Assembly: GCA_937952245.1 (NCBI GenBank)
Contig: CALFYS010000143.1
Span: 1 to 17,431, forward strand
DNA from: an uncultured Alphaproteobacteria bacterium
GTDB taxonomy: Bacteria; Pseudomonadota; Alphaproteobacteria; Puniceispirillales; UBA1172
Direction: 5' to 3'
DNA: 17,431 nt
Shown here: positions 1-7,043 of the stretch, in pieces
Layout: every line of letters begins with the position of its first letter
Position numbering within the stretch: position 1 is the first letter of the stretch
Notes under the pieces: model-generated
What the model was told of the DNA's origin: nothing
Seen by the model: only the letters and a program-made list of their open reading frames with translations
Database searches by the model: none
Translations under genes and position numbers: made by a program

Positions 1-230
1 GATGGCGGTTTGCCCCAGCCTAAATCAGGGCGATCCGATGATGCTTGCCCCGAATCCATCTGTCCAGGCACGGTTGAGCTTTTATCAAGCCCATCCAATC
101 TGTTGAAAAAATCAGCCCAGTCCTGATCAACGGAATCAGGGTTGTTTTGCCAACGCTGGTGCATCTCAGCGATAAAAATAGCATTGGCGCCAGAAAGAAA
201 ATCATCTTCCGAATGGTGGCTGTCCATCAT
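1..230 (-). CDS. sucA: 2-oxoglutarate dehydrogenase E1 component, N-terminal fragment (cut by window edge)
   Basis: Only the first 76 codons are visible; the gene continues beyond the left edge. The frame reads MMDSHHSEDDFLSGANAIFI and continues with AEMHQRW, then NNPDSVDQDWADFF. This is the conserved N-terminal helix-and-hook region of thiamine-diphosphate-dependent 2-oxoglutarate dehydrogenase E1 (the FLSGAN...Y/F...DP.SVD..W..FF pattern). E1 decarboxylates 2-oxoglutarate in the cytosolic TCA-cycle complex with E2 (SucB) and Lpd. The start is uncertain: ATG at 228-230 (followed at once by another ATG) is preceded by GGGGGAC, while an in-frame ATG at 240-242 directly abuts AGAGGTG, which is too close to act as its own ribosome site. 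It lies 101 bases downstream of mdh on the same strand and is probably co-transcribed. The usual sucC and sucD are not between them. Identification rests on the N-terminal motif only, since no catalytic domain is in view. Confidence 0.85.
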   Translation of the reverse strand, partial: MMDSHHSEDDFLSGANAIFIAEMHQRWQNNPDSVDQDWADFFNRLDGLDKSSTVPGQMDSGQASSDRPDLGWGKPP

Positions 231-294
231 GTCCCCCAACATCACCTCTAGTCGTGCAATCGTGTGATGCGAATGTGTTAATTTACTCCTGATC

Positions 295-318
295 CTGCCA
301 GCCCGCAAGGGCTGACAG
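295..318 (-). other. Intercistronic RNA hairpin between mdh and sucA
   Basis: Read on the minus strand, CTGTCAGCCC pairs with GGGCTGGCAG around a TTGC tetraloop. This gives a 10-bp stem with a single G-U wobble. It starts 14 bases after the mdh stop codon. The sequence that follows is not T-rich, so it is not a canonical intrinsic terminator. A role in mRNA processing, 3'-end protection of the mdh message or partial attenuation before sucA is possible, but that is inference. Confidence 0.5.
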
Positions 319-331
319 TCTAAATTCGGTA

Positions 332-1285
332 TTAATCGCGGACGCTGGCCACGACTTCTGCAAGTGTTTTGACCGCGGCAATGGAATGGTCAAACATGGC
401 TTGTTCATCATCATTGAGGCTAATCTCAACGATTTTTTCAACACCGCCAGCACCCAGAACAACGGGCACACCCACATAAAGCCCATCCAACCCATAGGCG
501 CCATCAACATAGGCGGCGCAAGGCAGAACACGCTTTTTATCTTTCAAATAAGATTCGGCCATTTCAATGGCTGATGATGCTGGCGCGTAGAAGGCTGAAC
601 CTGTTTTCAGAAGGCCAACGATTTCAGCACCGCCATCACGGGTACGCTGAACAATCTCATCAATCTTTGCCTGCGTGCTCCAGCCCATTTCAATCAGGTC
701 AGGAACAGGGATACCGGCAACCGTTGAATAGCGAACCAAAGGCACCATGGTATCGCCATGACCACCCAACACAAAGGCGGTGACATCTTCAACTGAAACG
801 TTGAACTCTTCCGCCAAGAAATAACGGAACCGGGCGCTATCAAGAACACCAGCCATGCCCACAACTTTTTCTTTCGGCAGGCCTGAGGCTTCTTGCAGAA
901 CGCCGACCATGGCATCGAGCGGGTTGGTGATGCAAATGACAAACGCGTTGGGGCAATTTTCTTTGATGCCCGCGCCAACTTGGGTCATGACTTTGGTGTT
1001 AATCCCCACCAAATCATCACGGCTCATCCCGGGTTTGCGCGCCACGCCAGCCGTGACGATCACCACGTCCGAATCTTTCAGCGCTGAATAATCATTCGCG
1101 CCGCTGACATCCGCGTTAAACCCTTCAACAGGGCTTGCTTGCGCAATATCCAGTGCTTTGCCTTGAGGAATACCTTCTTGAATATCAAACAGGACAATAT
1201 CACCCAATTCTTTGAGTCCTGCCAATAAAGCCAATGTTCCGCCAATGTTACCTGCACCGACCAGTGCAATTTTATTTCGAGCCAT
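332..1285 (-). CDS. mdh: Malate dehydrogenase (LDH-like, NAD-dependent)
   Basis: Oxidises malate to oxaloacetate with NAD in the cytosolic TCA cycle. The 317-residue product opens with a Rossmann dinucleotide fold, MARNKIALVGAGNIGG (glycine motif at residues 10-15). It carries TAGVARKPGMSR at 78-89, where the Arg at 83 occupies the position that separates malate dehydrogenase (Arg) from lactate dehydrogenase (Gln). ITNPLD is at about 119-124, the VLDSARF Asp/Arg pair at about 149-152, and the GGHGDTMVP catalytic His at 176. Length fits the LDH-like MDH family of alphaproteobacteria and Bacillus type. I chose ATG at 1283-1285 because GAGGG precedes it by about 8 bases and the protein starts at the family's usual place. 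An in-frame ATG 39 bases upstream (1322-1324) would add an unfamiliar MACDHGHCSRGKI and lies in a hairpin. zapE precedes it and sucA follows. Confidence 0.97.
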   Translation of the reverse strand: MARNKIALVGAGNIGGTLALLAGLKELGDIVLFDIQEGIPQGKALDIAQASPVEGFNADVSGANDYSALKDSDVVIVTAGVARKPGMSRDDLVGINTKVMTQVGAGIKENCPNAFVICITNPLDAMVGVLQEASGLPKEKVVGMAGVLDSARFRYFLAEEFNVSVEDVTAFVLGGHGDTMVPLVRYSTVAGIPVPDLIEMGWSTQAKIDEIVQRTRDGGAEIVGLLKTGSAFYAPASSAIEMAESYLKDKKRVLPCAAYVDGAYGLDGLYVGVPVVLGAGGVEKIVEISLNDDEQAMFDHSIAAVKTLAEVVASVRD

Positions 1286-1492
1286 GATTTTCCCTCTTGA
1301 GCAATGGCCATGATCACAGGCCATAAGAACAATTTACCCGTAGAACGATTCCTACGTTTTGGGCAATCAACCTTGTGGGGGGAATAAATGTATAATTTCC
1401 AAAGTTATATCGGCTGAATATACATTTTGTCGCAGGCCAATTCCCACTTCATTGAATTAACGGATAACGCCTTTAAGAGCAAGCAAAACCCA
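1286..1492 (-). promoter_or_regulatory. mdh leader region with candidate promoter and small hairpins
   Basis: This 207-base gap separates zapE from mdh. On the minus strand a -35-like GCGACA (1428-1433), an 18-base spacer and a -10-like TATAAC (1404-1409) form a plausible sigma-70 promoter, giving a leader of roughly 110 bases. Two small dyads lie in that leader: an imperfect hairpin at 1339-1356 (CGTAG paired with CTACG, with a few more inner pairs around a bulge) and a perfect 6-bp stem ATGGCC/GGCCAT at 1304-1324, just upstream of the mdh ribosome site. No T-rich terminator for zapE is visible, so readthrough from zapE is possible. The promoter call is by eye only. Confidence 0.35.
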
Positions 1493-2542
1493 TCAAATTT
1501 TAGTCATTTCTGTCAATCTTGAAACCGTACGCGGAAATTCATGGTGCCACGCCTCGCCATCATAGAGGTGATCAATTTCGGTTTCCGCCGAACAGACCAA
1601 AAAACGCCCGCGATCATAAAACGCATCCACCAGCCACATCAGCCGTCTTGTTTCATTGCGCAGGTCATCATTCAGCCGTGGGATATTGCATATCAACAAC
1701 CCTGAATACCGATCCGCCAAGGCCAGATAATCCCGCGCCGCCAATGGCACCCCGCAAAGCTCATCAAAACTGACTTTGGCAATGTTATTCGCCACTTGAT
1801 TAAAGCTGATCTGCCGCCCGGCCACCGTGACCTGAACAGGGGCGGGTTCATGGCCAGAGGTAAGGCGAGCAAAAGCATCATCCATGGCGGTTTCAGCCAT
1901 TTGACCAAGGGGGCAATACCACGCGGGCATCGCCGCCAGAATACGCTGGCGATGGTCAGTGGGGCTGACCATTTCATGCAGAAGCACTTTGGCTTTTAAT
2001 TGGGCGATAAACGGCAAGAAACGATCGCGGTGAAGGCCATTTTCATAAAGGTCATCAGGGTGACGATTCGAGGTTGCCACCACCACACCGCCATCATCAA
2101 AAAAGCCGCCCATCACCCGCGCCACGATCATGGCATCGGCAATATCCCGCACTTCCATTTCATCAAAGCATAACAGTTTCGCCCCGCCTGTAATGGCGGC
2201 GGCGACATGGCGGGCAGGGTCATCTTTCTTGGCCAATTTCGGGTCATGGATTTGATCATGAACAGCGGTCATAAAATCATGGAAATGAAACCGAGCGGTT
2301 TTAACGCCAGAAGCGCGGGCTTGGTCAGCAAACATATCCATGATCATGGATTTGCCGCGCCCCACCCCGCCATAGAGATAAACCCCATGGGGGGTTGGTT
2401 TTGACCGAAAAAGAAAGCGTGAGGATTTCGCCGTCAATTGATCCAGCAAGTCATCAAGAGGGGCGATGGCCTGACGTTGCGGGCCATCATCATTGATCAG
2501 GCCTTGATCAACACGGTGCTGATATGTTTCAAGCAACCGCAT
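1493..2542 (-). CDS. zapE: AFG1/ZapE-family ATPase
   Basis: P-loop AAA-type ATPase of the AFG1 family (E. coli ZapE/YhcM, mitochondrial LACE1). Known members act on the Z-ring in E. coli and on respiratory-complex subunit turnover in mitochondria; its exact role here is unknown. The 349-residue protein has Walker A GGVGRGKS at 58-65, an FHFHDFM motif at about 85-91, Walker B LLCFDE at 123-128, and ATSNRHPDDLYENGLHRDRF at about 156-175, which is highly characteristic of this family. Length is close to the E. coli protein. The start at 2540-2542 has GAGGG about 8 bases upstream; an out-of-frame ATG lies 6 bases further up. It begins 41 bases after sdhB on the same strand, so it likely shares the sdh transcript. 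As I recall, linkage of this gene to mdh is common in alphaproteobacteria, which favours a link to respiratory enzyme quality control. Confidence 0.93.
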   Translation of the reverse strand: MRLLETYQHRVDQGLINDDGPQRQAIAPLDDLLDQLTAKSSRFLFRSKPTPHGVYLYGGVGRGKSMIMDMFADQARASGVKTARFHFHDFMTAVHDQIHDPKLAKKDDPARHVAAAITGGAKLLCFDEMEVRDIADAMIVARVMGGFFDDGGVVVATSNRHPDDLYENGLHRDRFLPFIAQLKAKVLLHEMVSPTDHRQRILAAMPAWYCPLGQMAETAMDDAFARLTSGHEPAPVQVTVAGRQISFNQVANNIAKVSFDELCGVPLAARDYLALADRYSGLLICNIPRLNDDLRNETRRLMWLVDAFYDRGRFLVCSAETEIDHLYDGEAWHHEFPRTVSRLTEMTKI

Positions 2543-2583
2543 TGTTCATCCCTCAATTAAAACCTTGATAAAGGCAATCCCGA

Positions 2584-3363
2584 TTACTGGCGTTCCAATT
2601 GCAGTTTTTTAATTTCTGCAATCGCCTTGCCCGGGTTCAACCCTTTCGGGCAGGTCTGGGTGCAATTCATAATCGTATGACAGCGGTAAAGACGGAACGG
2701 GTCTTCCAAAGCATCAAGACGTTCGCCTGTATATTCATCACGGCTATCCGCGATCCAGCGATAAGCTTGCAGTAAGACAGCAGGGCCTAAATACCGGTCG
2801 CCATTCCACCAATAACTTGGGCATGATGTTGAACAGCTGAAACACAAAACACATTCCCAAAGCCCGTCCATTTTTTCACGGTCTTCAACGCTTTGGCGGC
2901 GTTCTTCACCTTCAGGGGCGGTGGTATCCGTTTTGATCCAAGGTTCAATCGAGGCCAATTGCGCGTAAGCGTGGCTTAAATCAGGAACCAAGTCTTTGAT
3001 CACAGGCATATGCGGCAACGGATAAATATCAACATCACCTTTGACATCATCAATAGATTTCAAGCAGGCCAACGTATTGGTGCCATCAATATTCATTGAA
3101 CATGACCCACAAATCCCTTCGCGGCATGACCGGCGGAAGGTCAGGGATGAATCAGTTTCCCCTTTAATCTTAATCAACGCGTCCAGCACCATCGGCCCGC
3201 AATCATCAAGGTTAACGGTATAGCTATCCATCCGCGGGTTTTCTTGGTCTTCAGGTGACCAACGATAAATATTGAACGTCTTTGTCCGCACCGCGCCTTC
3301 GGGCTTGGGGTGGATTTTCCCTTTCTGGACTTTTGAGTTCTGGGGCAGTGAAAATTCAGCCAT
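2584..3363 (-). CDS. sdhB: Succinate dehydrogenase iron-sulfur subunit
   Basis: Iron-sulfur subunit of respiratory complex II, passing electrons from the FAD of SdhA to ubiquinone at the membrane anchor. The 259-residue protein shows all cluster ligands. The 2Fe-2S site has Cys80, Cys85 and Cys88 (SCREGICGSC) plus Cys100. The C-terminal ferredoxin-like domain has CVLCFSCSTSCP (Cys171, 174, 177, 181), then Cys228, Cys234 and Cys238 (CHTIMNCTQTCPKGLNP), matching the 4Fe-4S and 3Fe-4S clusters. Start ATG 3361-3363 has AGGA about 8 bases upstream. It follows sdhA after 72 bases, an unusually roomy gap for this operon that contains a peptide-like open stretch (see 3379-3435). Typical length for alphaproteobacterial and mitochondrial SdhB. 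Confidence 0.98.
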   Translation of the reverse strand: MAEFSLPQNSKVQKGKIHPKPEGAVRTKTFNIYRWSPEDQENPRMDSYTVNLDDCGPMVLDALIKIKGETDSSLTFRRSCREGICGSCSMNIDGTNTLACLKSIDDVKGDVDIYPLPHMPVIKDLVPDLSHAYAQLASIEPWIKTDTTAPEGEERRQSVEDREKMDGLWECVLCFSCSTSCPSYWWNGDRYLGPAVLLQAYRWIADSRDEYTGERLDALEDPFRLYRCHTIMNCTQTCPKGLNPGKAIAEIKKLQLERQ

Positions 3364-3378
3364 GATCCATTCCTAAAT

Positions 3379-3435
3379 CTAATCTTTCAGCGATTGCCAA
3401 AATTTTTCTAAACGTTCCTTCAAGCGTTCTAAGGC
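3379..3435 (-). other. Open, peptide-like stretch in frame after the sdhA stop codon
   Basis: Directly after the sdhA TAA (3436-3438), the same frame stays open for 18 codons reading ALERLKERLEKFWQSLKD and ends in TAG, 15 bases before the sdhB start. The predicted peptide is strongly amphipathic, with an ERLK/ERLE repeat built on two 12-base direct repeats. No ATG or GTG and no ribosome site precede it; only a TTG (3421-3423) could start it. SdhA already ends normally at ARVY, so this is not an obviously truncated C-terminus. It may be chance, a stop-codon readthrough extension or a decayed small ORF. It is recorded as an observation, not as a gene. Confidence 0.25.
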
Positions 3436-5226
3436 TTAATAGACCCGCGCCACTGGCGGGACGGATTCAACCTCATTGGTCAGGGTGTTCAGATGAACCG
3501 GACGATAGCCCAATTCTGATGAATTATCGCCATTCAGCCACATCACGGTGTGCTTCATCCATTCCTTATCATCACGATCAGGGAAATCTTCATGGGCGTG
3601 GGCGCCACGTGATTCTTCGCGTTGTTCTGCTGACCGCATGGTGATCAACGCCTGAGACATCAGGTTATCCAATTCAAGGGCTTCCACCAGATCGGTGTTC
3701 CAGATCATGGATTGATCGCGGATGCCAATATCTGCCATTCGGCTCGCCACTTGATCCATCTTTTCCACCCCTTCTGAAAGAGACGTGCTGGAACGGAATA
3801 CAGCGGCGTGACGTTGCATCGCGGTTTGCATCGCCCCACGAATTTCACTGGCTTGGGTATTGCCCTTGGCATAGCGCATCCGATCAAGGCGTTCTAATGC
3901 TTTTTCAGTGGCGCTTTCCGGCACAGGCGCGTGGGATGCCCCCGGCTCAACCGTTGCCGCCGCCCGATACGCCGCCGCCCGACCAAACACAACAATATCC
4001 AACAAAGAATTTGTCCCCAAGCGATTCGCCCCATGGACAGAAACACAAGCCGCTTCACCAATGGCCATCAGCCCCGGGGCAACACGGTTTGGGTCATCCT
4101 TGGTTGGGGACAGAACCTCACCATGATAATTGGTGGGAATACCGCCCATATTGTAATGCACGGTCGGCAATACAGGGATGGGTTCTTTGGTAATATCAAC
4201 ACCGCAGAAAATTTTGGCGGTTTCGGTAATGCCCGGCAGACGTTCCGCCAGCGTATCCGCGTCAATATGTTCAAGGTGCAAAAGAATATGGTCTTTATTC
4301 GGGCCAACCCCACGGCCTTCGTTAATTTCCATGGTCATGGCACGGCTGACAACATCGCGTGATGCCAAATCTTTAGCGGTGGGGGCGTAACGTTCCATGA
4401 AACGTTCACCTTCTGAATTGGTCAAATACCCGCCTTCACCACGCGCGCCTTCGGTGATCAAAACACCCGCGCCATAAACACCGGTGGGGTGGAATTGAAC
4501 AAATTCCATATCCTGAAGCGGCAGACCCGCGCGCAACGCCATGGCATTGCCATCGCCGGTGCAAGTGTGGGCTGAGGTGCATGAGAAATAGACCCGGCCA
4601 TAACCGCCTGTCGCCAAGACCGTCCGCTGGCCATGGAAACGGTGAATCGTGCCGTCTTCCAAGCAAAGCGCGATCACGCCGCGGCAAACCCCTTCATCAT
4701 CCATCAACAGATCAAGGGCGAAATATTCAATAAAAAACTCAGCCTTATGCTTTAAACACTGCTGGTAAAGCGTGTGCAAAATGGCATGGCCTGTGCGGTC
4801 AGCCGCTGAACACGCCCGCCGTGCCATGGACTTACCGTAATCCAGCGTATGACCGCCGAAAGGACGCTGATAAATCTTGCCTTCTTCTGTCCGTGAGAAC
4901 GGCACGCCGTAATGTTCCAGTTCAACGACCGAAGGGATCGCGTTGCGGCACATATATTCAATCGCGTCCTGATCACCCAGCCAGTCTGAACCTTTGACCG
5001 TGTCATACATATGATACCGCCAGTTGTCGCCTTCGCCCATATTGTTGAGCGCCGCGCCAATACCGCCTTGCGCCGCCACGGTATGACTGCGCGTTGGAAA
5101 GACTTTGGTCAGACAAGCGGTCTTCAGCCCTGATGTCGCCATCCCAAGGGTTGAACGGAGACCCGCGCCACCCGCGCCAACGACAACAACATCATGATAA
5201 TGATCTGTGATTTCATATGCAGACAT
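3436..5226 (-). CDS. sdhA: Succinate dehydrogenase flavoprotein subunit
   Basis: Catalytic subunit of complex II, oxidising succinate to fumarate with covalently bound FAD on the cytoplasmic face. The 596-residue protein begins with a Rossmann FAD motif, VVVVGAGGAGLRS (residues 13-25). The FAD-linking His48 lies in TRSHTVAAQGGI, and QFHPTGVYGAGVLITEGARGEGG provides the substrate-site residues. Further signatures are THYNMGG-like VHYNMGGIPTNY, the HGANRLGTNSLLDIVVFGRAA flavoprotein block, and a C-terminus ending PPVARVY as in mitochondrial and alphaproteobacterial homologues. Start ATG 5224-5226 is preceded by GAGGA at about 7 bases. It sits 30 bases after sdhD. It is complete, with no missing catalytic motif. 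Confidence 0.98.
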   Translation of the reverse strand: MSAYEITDHYHDVVVVGAGGAGLRSTLGMATSGLKTACLTKVFPTRSHTVAAQGGIGAALNNMGEGDNWRYHMYDTVKGSDWLGDQDAIEYMCRNAIPSVVELEHYGVPFSRTEEGKIYQRPFGGHTLDYGKSMARRACSAADRTGHAILHTLYQQCLKHKAEFFIEYFALDLLMDDEGVCRGVIALCLEDGTIHRFHGQRTVLATGGYGRVYFSCTSAHTCTGDGNAMALRAGLPLQDMEFVQFHPTGVYGAGVLITEGARGEGGYLTNSEGERFMERYAPTAKDLASRDVVSRAMTMEINEGRGVGPNKDHILLHLEHIDADTLAERLPGITETAKIFCGVDITKEPIPVLPTVHYNMGGIPTNYHGEVLSPTKDDPNRVAPGLMAIGEAACVSVHGANRLGTNSLLDIVVFGRAAAYRAAATVEPGASHAPVPESATEKALERLDRMRYAKGNTQASEIRGAMQTAMQRHAAVFRSSTSLSEGVEKMDQVASRMADIGIRDQSMIWNTDLVEALELDNLMSQALITMRSAEQREESRGAHAHEDFPDRDDKEWMKHTVMWLNGDNSSELGYRPVHLNTLTNEVESVPPVARVY

Positions 5227-5256
5227 TTGTTTTCCTCAATCTGTGCTTTTCAGCAC

Positions 5257-5670
5257 TTAAGCAAGAGCAATTGATAGAACACTGAACATTGACAAAGCCG
5301 CAAGCCCTGTCATCGCCAGTTTTACCACCACCATCGCCATCAAGCGGCGGCCTTCATTTGATACATAGTCTTCGATAATCACCTGCAGCCCTAAACTGGC
5401 ATGATAGAAACCAGTGCCCAAGAGCAGCAGCATTGCGGTTGCGTTTAGGGGAGACTGCAACCAAGCAACAGCAGTAGTATAGTCATCACCGATCACTGTG
5501 ACCAGTGCAATTACCATATAAATAACCAACGGGATCATGCCCATGGCTGTAAGCCGTTGCATCCACCAATGGGACACGCCTTTTCTGGCGGAACCCAAGC
5601 CTCTGACTTTACCCAGAGATGTTTGCATGGATCGTTGTTGGGGCTTTAATTCTGCATTTTGTCCAGCCAT
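5257..5670 (-). CDS. sdhD: Succinate dehydrogenase membrane anchor subunit D
   Basis: Small hydrophobic anchor of complex II, contributing to haem b and ubiquinone binding with SdhC. The 137-residue protein has a polar N-terminus and three membrane segments at about 41-61, 73-93 and 110-134. The segment GFYHASLGLQVIIEDYV places His90, the likely haem ligand, and Asp101-Tyr102, which match the conserved H...DY quinone-site pattern of E. coli SdhD. SHWWMQRLTA at 33-42 is the usual motif before the first helix. The start at 5668-5670 lies 9 bases after the sdhC stop, with GGGGGCAAGA upstream that overlaps the end of the gap, so translation is probably coupled to sdhC. Confidence 0.94.
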   Translation of the reverse strand: MAGQNAELKPQQRSMQTSLGKVRGLGSARKGVSHWWMQRLTAMGMIPLVIYMVIALVTVIGDDYTTAVAWLQSPLNATAMLLLLGTGFYHASLGLQVIIEDYVSNEGRRLMAMVVVKLAMTGLAALSMFSVLSIALA

Positions 5671-5679
5671 TCTTGCCCC

Positions 5680-6060
5680 CTAACCAAAGAATACCAGCGC
5701 CCAAGTCAGCGCGGTCAAAATAACAGTCGAAGCCAGCACCATATAGCCTGTCCGATGGACGCCTTCGATGGTCAGGTTGTGACCAAAATCCCAGAACAAA
5801 TGGCGGATGCCATTCGATAAATGATAAAACACCGCAACCGTAAAGCCGAACAGCACCAATTGACCAAACCAACTGGCGATAATGGATTGCACGAAACTGT
5901 AATATTCAGCGCCAGTGGCCAGTGCCACAATCCACCAAACCACCAACAGGCTGCCCAAAGCAAGCGCAGCCCCAGTCGCGCGATGCGTAATCGACATCAT
6001 TGATGTCAATTGAGGCTTATAGATCATTAAATGCGGTGATAATGGGCGTTGTTGAGCCAT
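5680..6060 (-). CDS. sdhC: Succinate dehydrogenase cytochrome b556 subunit
   Basis: Membrane anchor and haem b subunit of complex II. The 126-residue protein starts MAQQRPLSPHLMIYKP and carries SMMSITHRATGAAL at 20-33, the family signature around the first helix, whose Ser and Arg contact ubiquinone. FYHLSNGIRHLFWDFG at 78-93 is the second signature, with His80 and His87; one of these is the haem ligand. Three membrane helices lie at about 29-50, 64-85 and 104-125. I placed the start at ATG 6058-6060, which has GGGGGAG 6 bases upstream. A longer in-frame reading would need a TTG at 6073-6075 that lies inside that ribosome site. First gene of sdhCDAB, about 22 bases from the predicted transcription start. 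Confidence 0.95.
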   Translation of the reverse strand: MAQQRPLSPHLMIYKPQLTSMMSITHRATGAALALGSLLVVWWIVALATGAEYYSFVQSIIASWFGQLVLFGFTVAVFYHLSNGIRHLFWDFGHNLTIEGVHRTGYMVLASTVILTALTWALVFFG

Positions 6061-6088
6061 CTTTATCTCCCCCAAAGAATATGCTCCT

Positions 6089-6117
6089 CTTATCCCCTAT
6101 GACTGAAGCAAGGTCAA
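6089..6117 (-). promoter_or_regulatory. Candidate sigma-70 promoter of the sdhCDAB operon
   Basis: On the minus strand TTGACC (6112-6117, five of six matches to the -35 consensus) is followed by a 17-base spacer and GATAAG (6089-6094, four of six to the -10). Transcription would start near 6082, about 22 bases before the sdhC ATG. It lies in the 155-base divergent gap (6061-6215). On the plus side of that gap only a weak -10-like TGTAAT is visible for the pyridoxal-kinase-like gene, without a convincing -35. Confidence 0.55.
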
Positions 6118-6215
6118 TGGATCAGGCGATAAATTTCAGGAAAAAGTAATAATTTACCCCCCAAAACAGCAATCCTATGGTGTAATAGAGAAAAGTTGCA
6201 TCAAAAGTCACGTTC

Positions 6216-7043
6216 ATGAAATCAATTTTATCCATTCAATCTGCTGTTACCGTCGGGGCTGTTGGCAATACCATGGCCAATATGGTGCTGACCGCCATGG
6301 GGCATCACATTGCCCGTGTTGATACGATTCAGCTGGCCGCCCACCCGGGTTATGGCTTTGTGGCGGGGGGTCGTCTTGACCATCAGGATTTCACAGACCT
6401 GATCAATGGGCTGGATCGGCTGAATATTGGGGATGATATGGACGCGGTCATGACCGGATACATGGCCCATGCGGATCAGACCAAAGCGATTGGCAAGCTT
6501 CTGGCGAATATCAAACCCCAGCGGCGGGATTGGCCCGTCTTGATTGACCCGGCCATTGGTGACCACGGCCGGCTTTATGTTGATGAAAGCGTTGCCATGG
6601 GCATGGCCAGCCATCTTTTCCCCCATGCTGATGCCATCACCCCCAATCGGTTTGAACTGGAATATTTTTCGCAACACAGCATCACATCACCAGATGATGC
6701 CATTGCAGCCAGCCGTAAAATTCTGAGCCAATTTCAAGAGATGAAAGGCATCGCCGCCACGGGTATTTCCGCTGATGATGGCGGGATTGTGGATGGCTGG
6801 ATCACCCGCGATCAAGCGGTGTTTCATTCTGGCAAAACCCTTCAGCATCAACCCCATGGGCTGTCCGGCGGCGGCGATTTATTCGCCGCGATCTTGATCG
6901 GGGATTATCTTGAAAACCGTGATTGGAATAAAGCTGTTGCCAAGGCCAGCCCAAAAGCTCAAGCGATTTTGCATCAATCGGACGCGCCGGGCCAAGGGCA
7001 AGTCTTGCCCCAAGCCATCAATGATCATCTGAGTTTAGATTAA
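6216..7043 (+). CDS. Pyridoxal kinase-like protein (PfkB/ribokinase superfamily)
   Basis: Predicted cytosolic kinase that phosphorylates the 5'-hydroxyl of pyridoxal, salvaging vitamin B6; PdxY-type is the best fit. The 275-residue protein opens SILSIQSAVTVGAVGN (3-18), matching the substrate-binding Ser/Gly start of pyridoxal kinases. It has a central VLIDPAIGDHGRLYV at 108-122, ITPNRFELEYFS at 141-152 (the TPN-x-FE motif), and SGGGDLFAAILIGDYL at 217-232. The last holds the catalytic Asp221, in a GGGD context instead of the common GTGD or GVGD. Length is normal for PdxY/PdxK (about 280). No clear Shine-Dalgarno precedes the ATG, so initiation may be weak. It is divergent from sdhC, and its stop codon overlaps the asd stop by two bases. 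A hydroxymethylpyrimidine kinase (ThiD-like) is less likely, given the N-terminal motif. Confidence 0.8.
   Translation: MKSILSIQSAVTVGAVGNTMANMVLTAMGHHIARVDTIQLAAHPGYGFVAGGRLDHQDFTDLINGLDRLNIGDDMDAVMTGYMAHADQTKAIGKLLANIKPQRRDWPVLIDPAIGDHGRLYVDESVAMGMASHLFPHADAITPNRFELEYFSQHSITSPDDAIAASRKILSQFQEMKGIAATGISADDGGIVDGWITRDQAVFHSGKTLQHQPHGLSGGGDLFAAILIGDYLENRDWNKAVAKASPKAQAILHQSDAPGQGQVLPQAINDHLSLD

Noticed and set aside
20..205. 61-codon minus-strand frame at the left edge
   Set aside because: A different frame over the same stretch gives the clear sucA N-terminus.
3931..4362. 143-codon plus-strand open frame inside sdhA
   Set aside because: Antisense shadow of a complete, motif-rich sdhA.
6228..6677. 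149-codon minus-strand open frame opposite the pyridoxal-kinase-like gene
   Set aside because: The plus-strand frame carries kinase motifs along its length; the opposite frame has none.
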